64,000 bases of DNA from Geothrix sp. SG200. GTDB lineage: Bacteria > Acidobacteriota > Holophagae > Holophagales > Holophagaceae. Under the pieces are notes generated by a model. The model was not told the origin of the DNA. It saw only the letters and a list, made by a program, of their open reading frames with translations, and ran no database searches. This document shows positions 1 to 8,044 of this stretch, piece by piece. Position 1 is the first letter of the stretch. Each line of letters opens with the position of its first letter. The position numbers and the translations under genes were made by a program. The DNA lies in contig NZ_JAKZFR010000002.1 in NCBI RefSeq assembly GCF_022808935.1, positions 462,401 to 526,400 of the forward strand, read 5' to 3'.

Positions 1-364
1 GCAGCACCTGGCAGAAGATCGGGCCGGGCTGGAACCGGAAGGTCTGGTCCTTGGCATCCCACAGGTGCACGCCCAGCAGGTCCGAGGGCAGCAGATCATT
101 GGTTCCCTGCACCCGCTGGAAGCTGCCGCCCAGGATGCGCGAGAGACCCTTGGCCAGCGTGGTCTTCCCCACTCCCGGCAGGTCCTCCAGCAGCACGTGG
201 CCGCCCGCCAGCAGGGCCGCGAAGGCGCGCCGGACCTGGGCATCCTTCCCCACCACCACGGCCTGGAGCGCGGCCAAGCCGGCCCTCACCGCCGGACGGA
301 CAGCCTCCGGCGACCGCGCGGGAGGGGCGACGACGGGAGGGGCCTGGGCTGGATCCTGGATCAT
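1..364 (-). CDS. MoxR-family AAA+ ATPase, N-terminal part (runs off the left edge)
   Basis: Only the first 121 codons are present. After a Pro/Ala-rich leader of about 30 residues the protein shows the MoxR pattern: a segment reading VVGKDAQVRRAFAALLAGGH, a Walker A (LPGVGKTTLAK), then QRVQGTNDLLPSDLLG, typical of MoxR/RavA chaperone-like ATPases. These usually remodel or insert metal cofactors into a partner, often a VWA-domain protein. The ATG overlaps the stop of the upstream regulator in an ATGA quartet, so the two genes are probably translationally coupled. The target cannot be told because the downstream genes lie outside the window. Confidence 0.85.
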   Translation of the reverse strand, partial: MIQDPAQAPPVVAPPARSPEAVRPAVRAGLAALQAVVVGKDAQVRRAFAALLAGGHVLLEDLPGVGKTTLAKGLSRILGGSFQRVQGTNDLLPSDLLGVHLWDAKDQTFRFQPGPIFCQVL

Positions 365-1614
365 GGGGCCTTCCGGGGCACAGAGCTGTCTCTATCTTCC
401 AGAGGGATGCCATGGTCCCGCAAGCGCTGAGCCAGGCCGCGTAGGGTGAGTCCGAGTCCCTCCGCCGCCCGCGGCAGGTCGCCGTGGGCCTCGGCCAGGG
501 CGCGCCGCAGCAGCTGGCCCTCGGCGGCGCGCGAGGCGGCCCGCAGCATGGACTCGAGCGGCCCCGGCTCGGGCCAGGGCAGGCTGAGGATGTTCGAGCA
601 GCCCAGTTCCAGGTCCGGAAAGGCCCGGATGGCAGGTCCGTCCGAGAGGCCCAGGGCCCGGGCCAGCAGCGCCTCCAGCTCTCGCACGTTCCCCGGCCAG
701 GCATGTCCGAGCAGCTGGCGCTCCGCCGTCCGCTCGAGCCAGGGCGCCGTCCGCCCTTCCAGGCGGGCGGTCCGCTCGAGCAGCGCCCGGGCCAGGGCCA
801 GGAGGTCCTCGCGGCGCTCCCTCAGCGGGGGCACCCGGAGCTCGAGGGAGCCCAGGCGCTGGGCCAGCTCCGGTGGGAGCCGCGCGCCCTCATCCAGCCC
901 GGCCATCCAGCGGAACCCCGCGCCGCCGGCATCGATGGCCCGGACCAGGGGCGCCACGGCCTCCGGCGCCAGATGCTCCAGCCCCGCCAGGTAGAGGCTC
1001 CCGCCCCGGACCAGCTCGAGAAGGCTGGGATCCGGGCCCTCCGATCCGAGGGTGGCGGCGGACAGGCTCAGGTAGGGGGCTCCGGGATGGCGGAGGGCGT
1101 GCAGGCGGCGGGCGCAGCGACCCTTCCCCGCCCCGTGCTCCCCCACGAAGAGCACTGGCAACGCCGTGCCAGCGGTCCGTCGCAGGGCCTGGTCCAGGGC
1201 CTGCATGGCCGCGCTGTGGGCGACCCAGGGTTCCGCGGGGTCTGGCGGGGGCGCACCCACCAGGGCCCGGAGGCGGTCCAGAAGAGCCAGGAAGGCATCC
1301 AGGTCGAAGGGCTTGGGCAGGAAGTCCTCCGCCCCCAGGCGCATGGCCTCCACGATGTCCCGGGGTTCCCCGAAAGCGGACATCAGCACCACCCGCAGGG
1401 CGGGATGCAGCTGCCGGGCACGCCGGATCAGCTCCAGTCCACTCATGCCCGGCAGCCGCAGGTCCGTCACCAGGACATGGGACGGCGCGGTCTCCAGGGC
1501 CCGCAGGGCCTCCTGCGGATCCGCCACCGCCCGCACCGACCAGGCCGAGCCCTCCAGGGCCTGGATGAGCAGGCGCCGGAAGCTGTCCTTGTCCTCGACC
1601 AGCAGAAGGTCCAT
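361..1614 (-). CDS. NtrC-like response regulator with degenerate AAA+ domain
   Basis: The protein has 417 aa. Residues 1-120 form a receiver domain with the phospho-acceptor Asp in VTDLRLPG and the conserved Lys in LPKPF. The middle is a sigma-54-activator-like AAA+ module with Walker A GEHGAGKG and the family motifs VPPLRERREDL and WPGNVREL. However, the stretch that should carry GAFTGA is missing, and the Walker B position reads SLYLAGLE instead of an LFLDE-type motif. A Fis-type helix-turn-helix ends the protein. It may therefore bind DNA without activating sigma-54 polymerase. It overlaps the MoxR gene by 4 bp and is probably co-transcribed with it. Confidence 0.85.
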   Translation of the reverse strand: MDLLLVEDKDSFRRLLIQALEGSAWSVRAVADPQEALRALETAPSHVLVTDLRLPGMSGLELIRRARQLHPALRVVLMSAFGEPRDIVEAMRLGAEDFLPKPFDLDAFLALLDRLRALVGAPPPDPAEPWVAHSAAMQALDQALRRTAGTALPVLFVGEHGAGKGRCARRLHALRHPGAPYLSLSAATLGSEGPDPSLLELVRGGSLYLAGLEHLAPEAVAPLVRAIDAGGAGFRWMAGLDEGARLPPELAQRLGSLELRVPPLRERREDLLALARALLERTARLEGRTAPWLERTAERQLLGHAWPGNVRELEALLARALGLSDGPAIRAFPDLELGCSNILSLPWPEPGPLESMLRAASRAAEGQLLRRALAEAHGDLPRAAEGLGLTLRGLAQRLRDHGIPLEDRDSSVPRKAP

Positions 1615-1622
1615 GGGTAGAA

Positions 1623-1658
1623 GCTATCAGCTGTCGGCTATCAGCTGTCAGCTATCAG
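1623..1658. repeat. Short tandem repeat, 14-bp unit
   Basis: Two full units, GCTATCAGCTGTCG and GCTATCAGCTGTCA, are followed by a partial third (GCTATCAG). They fill the gap between two minus-strand genes and run 4 bp into the 3' end of aroDE. Similar GCTATCAGCTGTC strings are common intergenic filler in many bacterial genomes; no function is implied. Confidence 0.8.
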
Positions 1659-3043
1659 TCAGCTCGGCCGCAGTCCGCGATGAAGCGGCGGCTCTGGGCC
1701 TCGGCTTGGGCCTCGAAGAGGGAGGCGCCGGGCACCAGTGCCAGGCCGGCGTTCCGGGCCCAGGCCACGAACGCGGTGTCCTCCTTGTAGATCCACTCCA
1801 CTGCCCAGCGTGCCGACGGCAGCGCGGCCTCCAGCAGATCGGGGAACGGCACGGGATCCTCGGCCTTCATGCCCAGGCTCGTGGCCTGCACCACGCCCAC
1901 GGGCGCGAAAGCGGCCACCGCAGCGGGGCTGGCCGGCGCCTGGCGGGAGGCCTGCAGCACGGGCCGGCCCGCGGCCTCCAGCACCTGGCGGCTCGATCGC
2001 CCCACTCCGCCTCCGCCGAGCAGGAGCACAGGCCCGGAGGGGAGGTGCGACAGCGCCTGTCCAATCGCCTCCGCGTCCGTGTTGGCCCCGTTCCAGGGGT
2101 CGTCCGGTCCTCGCCGCCACAGCGTGTTCAGCGGGCCCTCCAGGCCGAGGGCCTCGGGCAGGGACAGCTTGAGGGGAGCGGTGATGCTGAGGCCGAGGAC
2201 GCCGAGAGCCTCCAGGGCCTCCACGGCCTCGGCGGCCTCCCCGCACAGGAGCGGGACATACAGCAGGTTCCGGCCCGCCGCCTGGAACCGGGGATTGTGG
2301 AAGGCCGGGCCCCGGGAGTGGAGCACTGGATCCCCGATGACGCCGCAGATGCCGCAGTTGCGGGGCAGGTCCGCGCAGCGCCAGGCGCGGAGGGTGGCGA
2401 GTGGGAGCTGGCCCGGGGCCGCCGCGGGGCCGTCGTCCGGGGCCGCATACGTGAAGGCGCCGCCCCAGGCGGCCTGCAGGGTCCGGGTGGCGAGGCCCTT
2501 GGGGCCCATGAGGAAGGCCGAGAGGACGATGCCGAGCTCCCGGGCCCTGGCGAGGGCAGGCCTGAGCCGGCCGCCATCCCCGAGGCACCCCGCCCAGCCC
2601 ACCCACTTGAAGGCATCGCCTTCGGGGAGGGCCGCCAGCCGCTGGTCCAGGTCGAAGACGCCGGGCGCCACATGCACCGAGCGCAGCAGGCCCACCCCAG
2701 GCCGCGCGGCCTGGAGCTCCGCGGGAACCGGCAGGTCCCACTCCAGGTCCACCCAGGCCGGTCCGGCCGCCACAGCCTCCAGCAGGCGGGCCATCCGTCC
2801 CGCCTCGTCCTCGTCCGCCCAGCGGCCGCCCTCGGATCGCCGTCGGCAGGTCGCGAGGCAGCGGCCCCCGAGCGCCCGGACCAGCTCTCCAGGATCAGCC
2901 TCGGGAAAGAGGTCCAGCCTCAGCTCTGGCAGGGCATTCGGACCCAGGCTGCGGGCGCAGGCAAGGGCCTGGTCCCAGGTGGCGTGGGTCAAAGTCACCA
3001 GATGGAAGGGGAGGGGCATCACCGGGAGGCGCTCACAGCTCAT
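1655..3043 (-). CDS. aroDE: Bifunctional 3-dehydroquinate dehydratase (type I) / shikimate dehydrogenase
   Basis: The protein has 462 aa and covers steps 3 and 4 of the shikimate pathway. Residues about 10-215 are a type I dehydroquinase: ELRLD near the start of the barrel, the catalytic His in LLRSVHVAPG and the Schiff-base Lys in DAFKWVGWA. Residues about 235-460 are an AroE domain: GVIGDPVLHSRGPAFHN, the catalytic Lys in SITAPLK, NTLWRR and NGANTD for shikimate binding, and the NADP loop LLLGGGGVGR. This domain order is the one seen in plant and chlamydial fusions. The ATG has only a weak ribosome site, so the start is less certain than the frame. The gene stands alone, followed by the tandem repeat. 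Confidence 0.93.
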   Translation of the reverse strand: MSCERLPVMPLPFHLVTLTHATWDQALACARSLGPNALPELRLDLFPEADPGELVRALGGRCLATCRRRSEGGRWADEDEAGRMARLLEAVAAGPAWVDLEWDLPVPAELQAARPGVGLLRSVHVAPGVFDLDQRLAALPEGDAFKWVGWAGCLGDGGRLRPALARARELGIVLSAFLMGPKGLATRTLQAAWGGAFTYAAPDDGPAAAPGQLPLATLRAWRCADLPRNCGICGVIGDPVLHSRGPAFHNPRFQAAGRNLLYVPLLCGEAAEAVEALEALGVLGLSITAPLKLSLPEALGLEGPLNTLWRRGPDDPWNGANTDAEAIGQALSHLPSGPVLLLGGGGVGRSSRQVLEAAGRPVLQASRQAPASPAAVAAFAPVGVVQATSLGMKAEDPVPFPDLLEAALPSARWAVEWIYKEDTAFVAWARNAGLALVPGASLFEAQAEAQSRRFIADCGRAD

Positions 3044-3145
3044 CGTAGCCTGCCCCGGAGCCGGCGCGGGACGGGCCTGGCGCCCTGCTTCCAGCCCGGG
3101 GGAAGGTTTACCAACTAAAGAAAGTGATGACAGCGACCATTCATT

Positions 3146-3200
3146 ACCGATCGGTCTGCTACGCTCGCCGGGCGAGGGGTTGAAAAACCCAACCCCCTCG
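3146..3200 (+). promoter_or_regulatory. Leader of the Dcu transporter gene: palindrome plus hairpin
   Basis: A perfect 10-bp palindrome, ACCGATCGGT (3146-3155), could be a small operator. It is followed by a stem-loop (3173-3182 with 3190-3200, one bulged C) ending six bases before the ribosome site AAGGAGA (3206-3212). The elements are visible; a regulatory role is inference. Confidence 0.35.
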
Positions 3201-3216
3201 ATCTCAAGGAGAATGC

Positions 3217-4554
3217 ATGTTGTCCCCCGCGTTGATGTTCTGGATCCAATTCATCCTGGTCCTGGGCGCCATCCTGATCGGCATCCGCAAGGGCGGCGTC
3301 GCCCTGGGCCTCATCGGCGGCCTGGGCGTGGCCGTGCTGGTGCTGCTGTTCCGCGTGGCCCCCGGCACCCCGCCCGTCGACGTGATGCTCATCATCCTGG
3401 CGGTGGTGACGGCCTCGGCCACCCTCCAGGTGGCCGGCGGCCTCGACTACCTGGTGCAGCTGACGGAACGGCTGCTCAGGGCCCACCCCAAGTACGTGAC
3501 CATCCTGGCTCCGCTCTCCACCTTCTTCCTCACGGTCTGCGTGGGCACGGGCCACGCGGTCTACGCGCTGCTGCCGGTCATCTCCGACGTGGCCCTGAAG
3601 ACCCGCATCCGGCCCGAGCGTCCCATGGCCATCTCCAGCGTGGCCTCCCAGATGGGCATCACCGCCAGTCCCGTGGCCGCCGCCGTCACCACCTTCCTGG
3701 CCATGGCCGCCAAGAACGGCCACCCCGTGGGCCTCTTCGACATCGTGCGCATCACCCTGCCCGCGGGCGTCATCGGCGTGCTGGCCGCCGCGGCCTGGAG
3801 CTTCAACCGGGGCAAGGAGCTGGACCAGGACCCCGAGTTCCTCGAGCGCATGAAAGATCCCGAGTTCGCCAAGGGCCTGGAGGGCGACGTCACCACCCTG
3901 GACAAGGTGATCCCCTTCAAGGCCAAGCTCTCCGTGGGGCTCTTCTTCGCCGGCGTGCTCACCATCGTGCTCATCGCCCTCAAGCCCGGCCTGCTCCCCG
4001 TGGCGAACGGCAAGCCCATCCCCATGACCACGGTCGTGCAGGTCATCATGCTGGCCTTCGGCGCCTTCATCCTCTTCGCCACGGAAGTGAAGGCCCCCGA
4101 GATCGCTCGCTCCAGCGTGTTCATCGCGGGCATGATCGCCGTCGTTTCCATCTTCGGCATCGCCTGGATGAGCGAGACCTTCATCAAGGCCAACGAGGGC
4201 TACCTGGTGGCCCACATCAAGGCCATGGTGCAGATGGCCCCCTGGACCTTCGCCATCGCCATGTTCGCCGTGTCCGCCTTCGTGAAGAGCCAGGCCGCCA
4301 CGCTCACGATCATGCTGCCCTTCGGCTACGCCCTGGGCCTGCCCACGCCCCTGCTGCTGGGCCTCATCCCCGCCAGCTACGCCTACTTCTTCTTCGCCTT
4401 CTACCCCAGCGACCTCGCCGCCATCAACATGGACCGCACCGGCACCACGCAGATCGGCAAGTACCTCCTCAACCACAGCTTCATGATCCCCGGCCTCATC
4501 GGCGTCAGCGTCTCCACCTGCGTCGCCTTCGGGTTGTCGAAACTCTTCGCCTGA
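3217..4554 (+). CDS. Anaerobic C4-dicarboxylate transporter, DcuA/DcuB family
   Basis: This is a 445-aa polytopic inner-membrane protein, the usual Dcu length. Family blocks are clear: VGTGHAVYALLPVISDVA, IRPERPMAISSVASQMGITA, and near the C-terminus YPSDLAAINMDRTGTTQIGK followed by NHSFMIPG. Dcu proteins exchange or take up fumarate, malate, aspartate and succinate, classically during anaerobic fumarate respiration. The gene follows a ribosome site AAGGAGA and ends in a strong bidirectional terminator. It converges on a DASS transporter, and a tartrate/D-malate dehydrogenase lies beyond, suggesting a C4-diacid locus. Substrate choice cannot be read from the sequence. Confidence 0.93.
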   Translation: MLSPALMFWIQFILVLGAILIGIRKGGVALGLIGGLGVAVLVLLFRVAPGTPPVDVMLIILAVVTASATLQVAGGLDYLVQLTERLLRAHPKYVTILAPLSTFFLTVCVGTGHAVYALLPVISDVALKTRIRPERPMAISSVASQMGITASPVAAAVTTFLAMAAKNGHPVGLFDIVRITLPAGVIGVLAAAAWSFNRGKELDQDPEFLERMKDPEFAKGLEGDVTTLDKVIPFKAKLSVGLFFAGVLTIVLIALKPGLLPVANGKPIPMTTVVQVIMLAFGAFILFATEVKAPEIARSSVFIAGMIAVVSIFGIAWMSETFIKANEGYLVAHIKAMVQMAPWTFAIAMFAVSAFVKSQAATLTIMLPFGYALGLPTPLLLGLIPASYAYFFFAFYPSDLAAINMDRTGTTQIGKYLLNHSFMIPGLIGVSVSTCVAFGLSKLFA

Positions 4555-4571
4555 ACACCGTTCCCCTACGA

Positions 4572-4599
4572 AAAAAGCCCCGCCGTGGCGGGGCTTTTT
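4572..4599. terminator. Bidirectional intrinsic terminator
   Basis: A perfect 13-bp stem (4572-4584 with 4587-4599, GCCCCGCC core) has an A-run on one side and a T-run on the other. It lies between two convergent transporter genes and can serve both. Confidence 0.95.
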
Positions 4600-4613
4600 C
4601 GCAGGTGGAACAG

Positions 4614-6389
4614 CTACCAGAGGCCCAGGACCTTCCACCACAGGCCGCCGAGGCCCACCCAGATGATGATGTTCACGACGCTCACGATGAGACCCGTCCG
4701 CCACCAGGTGCCGAGCTCCACATAGCCGGTGCCGAAGAGCACCGGCGCCGGACCCGTCCCGTAGTGGGTCATCCCCGCGAAGAGGTTGCTGAAGAAGGCG
4801 AGCACCAGGGCCGCCAGCACGGGCGGCGCGCCGGCCACGATGGACACGCCCAGGAAGGCGGCGTACATCGAGGCAACGTGGGCCGTGTTGCTGGCGAAGA
4901 AGTAGTGGCTGTAGAAGTAGACCAGCGCCAGAACGAGGAAGGCGAGGATCCAGCCCTTGCCCGCCACCATGCCGCCCATGGTCTTGCTGAACCAGGGCAC
5001 CATGCCCAGCTTGTTGAGGAAGCTGGCCATCATCACCAGCGCCGCGAACCACACGAGCGTGTCCCAGGCGCCGGTTTCGGCCTTGATGTCGTCCCAGCTG
5101 AGGATGCCGGTGATCAGGAGCACGGCGAGGCCCGCCAGGGCGGAGGTGGTGGCGTTGAGGTCACCCAGCTGCTTGGCGAAGATCCAGAGGACCAGCAGCA
5201 TCACGAAGACGCCCAGCATCATCCACTCCTGGCGCTTGACGGGTCCGAGCTCCCGCAGGTGGCTCTTGGCCATCTCCACGGCCTCCGGCGTCTCGGTGAT
5301 CTCGGGCCGATGGAGGCGGTAGATGATGAACGGGATCAGCAGCAGCGCCACCACGCCCGGAACCACCGCCGCGAGGGCCCAGCCCACCCAGGTGAGGTTC
5401 ACCTTGAGGTCGCCCGCCAGCTTCTGGGCCAGGGGGTTGGCGGCCATGGCCGTGAGGAACATGGCGCTGGTGATGCAGTTCACCTGGTAGGCCGTGAGTG
5501 TTAGGAAGGAGCCCATCTTGCGGGCAGTGCCGTCGCCGGGGTTACTGCCGTAGGCGCGGGCCAGCGAGGCCATGACGGGCATGACGATGCCGCCTCCCCG
5601 GGCGGTGTTGCTGGGGATGGCCGGCGCGAGCACCAGGTCGGTGGCCGCCAGGCCGTAGCTCAGGCCCAGGGTGCGCTTGCCCAGCAGGGCCATGAAGGTG
5701 TAGGCGATGCGGGCGCCGAGGCCCGTCTTGATGAAGCCCCGCGAGATGAAGAAGGCGAGGACGATGAGCCAGATCACCACATCCGAGAAGCCGCTCATGG
5801 ACTCAGCGATGCTCAGTGTGCCCGTCAGGGCGGTGGCGGCGATGCCGATCATGGCCACGGCGCCCATGGGCAGGGACTTGAGGATGATGCCCACGATGGT
5901 CGTCACGAAGATGGCGAAGAGGTGCAGCCCCTTCACCCAGTCGGCCTTCCGCTTGGCCTCGGCGTCGGCCTTGGCCTTCGCGTCGGCCGCGGCCTTCACC
6001 TGCGCATCGGCTTCCGCCTTGGCTTTGGCCTCGGCTTCGACCTTCGCCTTGGCCTCCGCTTCCGCCTTGACCTTGGCTTCCTGCTGGGCCTTGGTCAGCG
6101 GTTTGGCGGGCGTCGTCGCGACGGCCGTGACCAGCGCGGCGGCCGTGACCGGCGCGACGGCCGGCGCGGCGGGCTTGGCCGCAGGCTTGGGTGTCGCAGC
6201 AGCCGCGGGCTTGGGCGCGGCGGGCTGGCCCGTGAAGACCTTGGCGTCCGGCACCGGCACAAGGGCCGGCAGGCCGAGGTAGAGGATGAGACCGAGGGCG
6301 AGCGTGGCGACGGCTTGGACAGGCTTGGCGCCCTGCCACCCGGACGGGCCGGCGGCCGGGGCTGTTCCGGAATCGGAAGCGTGGCTCAT
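4614..6389 (-). CDS. DASS-family (CitT/TtdT-like) dicarboxylate transporter with Ala/Lys-rich insertion
   Basis: The protein has 591 aa. From residue about 150 it follows the CitT/SLC13 family: [16 protein letters not shown], the first SNT signature in [15 protein letters not shown], and the second in [15 protein letters not shown]. These carriers exchange citrate, tartrate, 2-oxoglutarate or malate for succinate. In relatives the first membrane helix is joined to HLFAIF by a short loop. Here residues about 52-148 are a low-complexity insertion, first Pro/Ala/Lys, then an Ala-Lys-Glu helix-like repeat ([18 protein letters not shown]). The start has a good ribosome site (GGAGG). The gene is divergent from the dehydrogenase at 6539. 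Exact substrate unknown; tartrate or malate is likely from context. Confidence 0.9.
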   Translation of the reverse strand: MSHASDSGTAPAAGPSGWQGAKPVQAVATLALGLILYLGLPALVPVPDAKVFTGQPAAPKPAAAATPKPAAKPAAPAVAPVTAAALVTAVATTPAKPLTKAQQEAKVKAEAEAKAKVEAEAKAKAEADAQVKAAADAKAKADAEAKRKADWVKGLHLFAIFVTTIVGIILKSLPMGAVAMIGIAATALTGTLSIAESMSGFSDVVIWLIVLAFFISRGFIKTGLGARIAYTFMALLGKRTLGLSYGLAATDLVLAPAIPSNTARGGGIVMPVMASLARAYGSNPGDGTARKMGSFLTLTAYQVNCITSAMFLTAMAANPLAQKLAGDLKVNLTWVGWALAAVVPGVVALLLIPFIIYRLHRPEITETPEAVEMAKSHLRELGPVKRQEWMMLGVFVMLLVLWIFAKQLGDLNATTSALAGLAVLLITGILSWDDIKAETGAWDTLVWFAALVMMASFLNKLGMVPWFSKTMGGMVAGKGWILAFLVLALVYFYSHYFFASNTAHVASMYAAFLGVSIVAGAPPVLAALVLAFFSNLFAGMTHYGTGPAPVLFGTGYVELGTWWRTGLIVSVVNIIIWVGLGGLWWKVLGLW

Positions 6390-6538
6390 GAGGAGCCTCC
6401 ATGGCTTGGGATGAGGGTGGAATTTCCGGTGCGTAGTCTACCCCCAAGTCGCATAGTTAAAAGAGGTATCTGCCTGGACTTCGGGCCCATTGATCCGCAC
6501 GATTGATACATTTGCATCTTTCTTCACAGGAGGACCCC

Positions 6539-7594
6539 ATGCGAGACCTGAAGATCGCGGTCATTCCCGGCGATGGCATCGGCAAGGAAGTGGTGCCGGA
6601 GGGCATCCGGGTGCTGGAGGCCGCCGGGCGGAAGCACGGGCTCCGTTTCGCCTGGGACACCTTCCCGTGGAGCTGCGAGTACTTCCTCCAGACCGGCCGC
6701 ATGATGCCCGAGGACGGCCTCGACCGGATCCGCCATCACGACGCCATCTTCCTCGGGGCCGTGGGCTTCCCCGGCGTGCCCGACCATGTCTCGCTCTGGG
6801 GCCTGCTCATCCCCATCCGCCGCGGGTTCAAGCAGTACGCCAACGTGCGCCCCGTGAAGCTCATGCCCGGCGTGCCCTGCCCCCTGGCGGGCCGGCAGGT
6901 GGGCGACATCGACTTCATCGTGGTGCGCGAGAACAACGAAGGCGAGTACTCCAGCATCGGCGGTCGGCTCTACGAGGGCACGGACCAGGAGATGGCCACG
7001 CAGCAGACCGTGTTCACCCGGCAGGGCGTCGACCGCATCCTGAAGTACGCCTTCGACCTGGCCCAGAAGCGGTCGAAGAAGCACCTCACCTCGGCGACGA
7101 AATCCAACGGCATCGCCATCACCATGCCCTACTGGGACGAGCGGGTGAAGGCCATGGGCGCGAAGTACCCCGAGGTGAAGGTGGACCAGTTCCACATCGA
7201 CATCCTCTGCGCCCACTTCGTGCGCAACCCGCACTGGTTCGACGTAGTGGTGGGCTCCAACCTCTTCGGCGACATCCTCTCGGACCTGGGCCCCGGCTGC
7301 ACCGGCACCATCGCCATCGCCCCCAGCGCCAACCTGAACCCCGAGCGCGAGTTCCCCTCCATGTTCGAGCCCGTCCACGGCTCGGCCCCGGACATCTACG
7401 GCAAGGGCATCGCCAACCCCGTGGGCCAGATCTGGGCCGGCGCCATGATGCTGGACCACCTGGGCTTCCCCGAAGCCGCCGCCTCCGTGGTGGCCGCCAT
7501 CGAAAAGGTGCTGGCCACGGGCCCCCGCACGCCCGACATGGGCGGCACAGCAAGCACCTCCGACATGGGCAAGGCCATCGCCGACGCGGTGTGA
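6539..7594 (+). CDS. Tartrate dehydrogenase / D-malate dehydrogenase (decarboxylating)
   Basis: The protein has 351 aa and belongs to the isocitrate/isopropylmalate dehydrogenase superfamily. The start is set by AGGAGG (6528-6533); an in-frame ATG at 6503 lacks such a site. Visible blocks are IAVIPGDGIGKEV, NVRPVKLMPG, VRENNEGEYSSIGGR, the metal-binding FGDILSDLGPG and EPVHGSAPDI. The YANVRP and ENNEGEYS forms fit the TtuC/DmlA branch, which oxidises D-malate or tartrate with NAD and Mn. It diverges from the DASS transporter, consistent with uptake then oxidation of a hydroxy-diacid. LeuB cannot be fully excluded but the motifs favour DmlA/TtuC. Confidence 0.88.
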   Translation: MRDLKIAVIPGDGIGKEVVPEGIRVLEAAGRKHGLRFAWDTFPWSCEYFLQTGRMMPEDGLDRIRHHDAIFLGAVGFPGVPDHVSLWGLLIPIRRGFKQYANVRPVKLMPGVPCPLAGRQVGDIDFIVVRENNEGEYSSIGGRLYEGTDQEMATQQTVFTRQGVDRILKYAFDLAQKRSKKHLTSATKSNGIAITMPYWDERVKAMGAKYPEVKVDQFHIDILCAHFVRNPHWFDVVVGSNLFGDILSDLGPGCTGTIAIAPSANLNPEREFPSMFEPVHGSAPDIYGKGIANPVGQIWAGAMMLDHLGFPEAAASVVAAIEKVLATGPRTPDMGGTASTSDMGKAIADAV

Positions 7595-8044
7595 CTCCGA
7601 TTCGCCTTCCATGATGAAAGCTTCACCACAGGAACCCGGAGCCTGGGCGCTCGGGAGGTGCTGTGTCCCAGCGAGAAGCCTGGGCGATTCGTGACCCGCA
7701 TCACCTGACGCAGAACGTGGAGCACCGGTCCAGGCCGCAGGAGTAGACCGCACCCCGCTGAGGCCGAGAGAGGTCTGCGGGAATGTTGTCTACGAAAACC
7801 TGATGCATCGAGATCTGGGCTCGGACAATCCCGTGACCAACTCATGATCGATCCGAGCCGATCCTCCAGCAGATCCTGACCATCCCTCGACCACTCACGC
7901 CGGAAATAACCTAATCCAGACACCTTTTCATGCGCGATACCGCTGCAGAAGGCCACCAGGAAATCTTGGACAGCACAAAGATGACACTAAGATGAGATAT
8001 GCCCATCCCCCCCACTGGGCTCCACATCTGAGACCGCCGACGCC
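7595..8044. other. 450-bp intergenic region without a gene
   Basis: No convincing reading frame on either strand; codon-like bias drops compared with both neighbours. The only readable element is a promoter candidate near the cytochrome gene. Confidence 0.6.
7966..7993 (+). promoter_or_regulatory. Candidate sigma-70-type promoter for the 42-heme cytochrome
   Basis: TTGGAC (7966-7971), a 16-bp spacer, then TAAGAT (7988-7993), about 50 bp before the ATG at 8045. Pattern match only. Confidence 0.4.

Noticed and set aside
1869..5504. A 1211-codon plus-strand open frame across aroDE and both transporters
   Set aside because: It crosses three clearly identified genes and a terminator, and its translation is Arg/Pro/His-rich with no domain.
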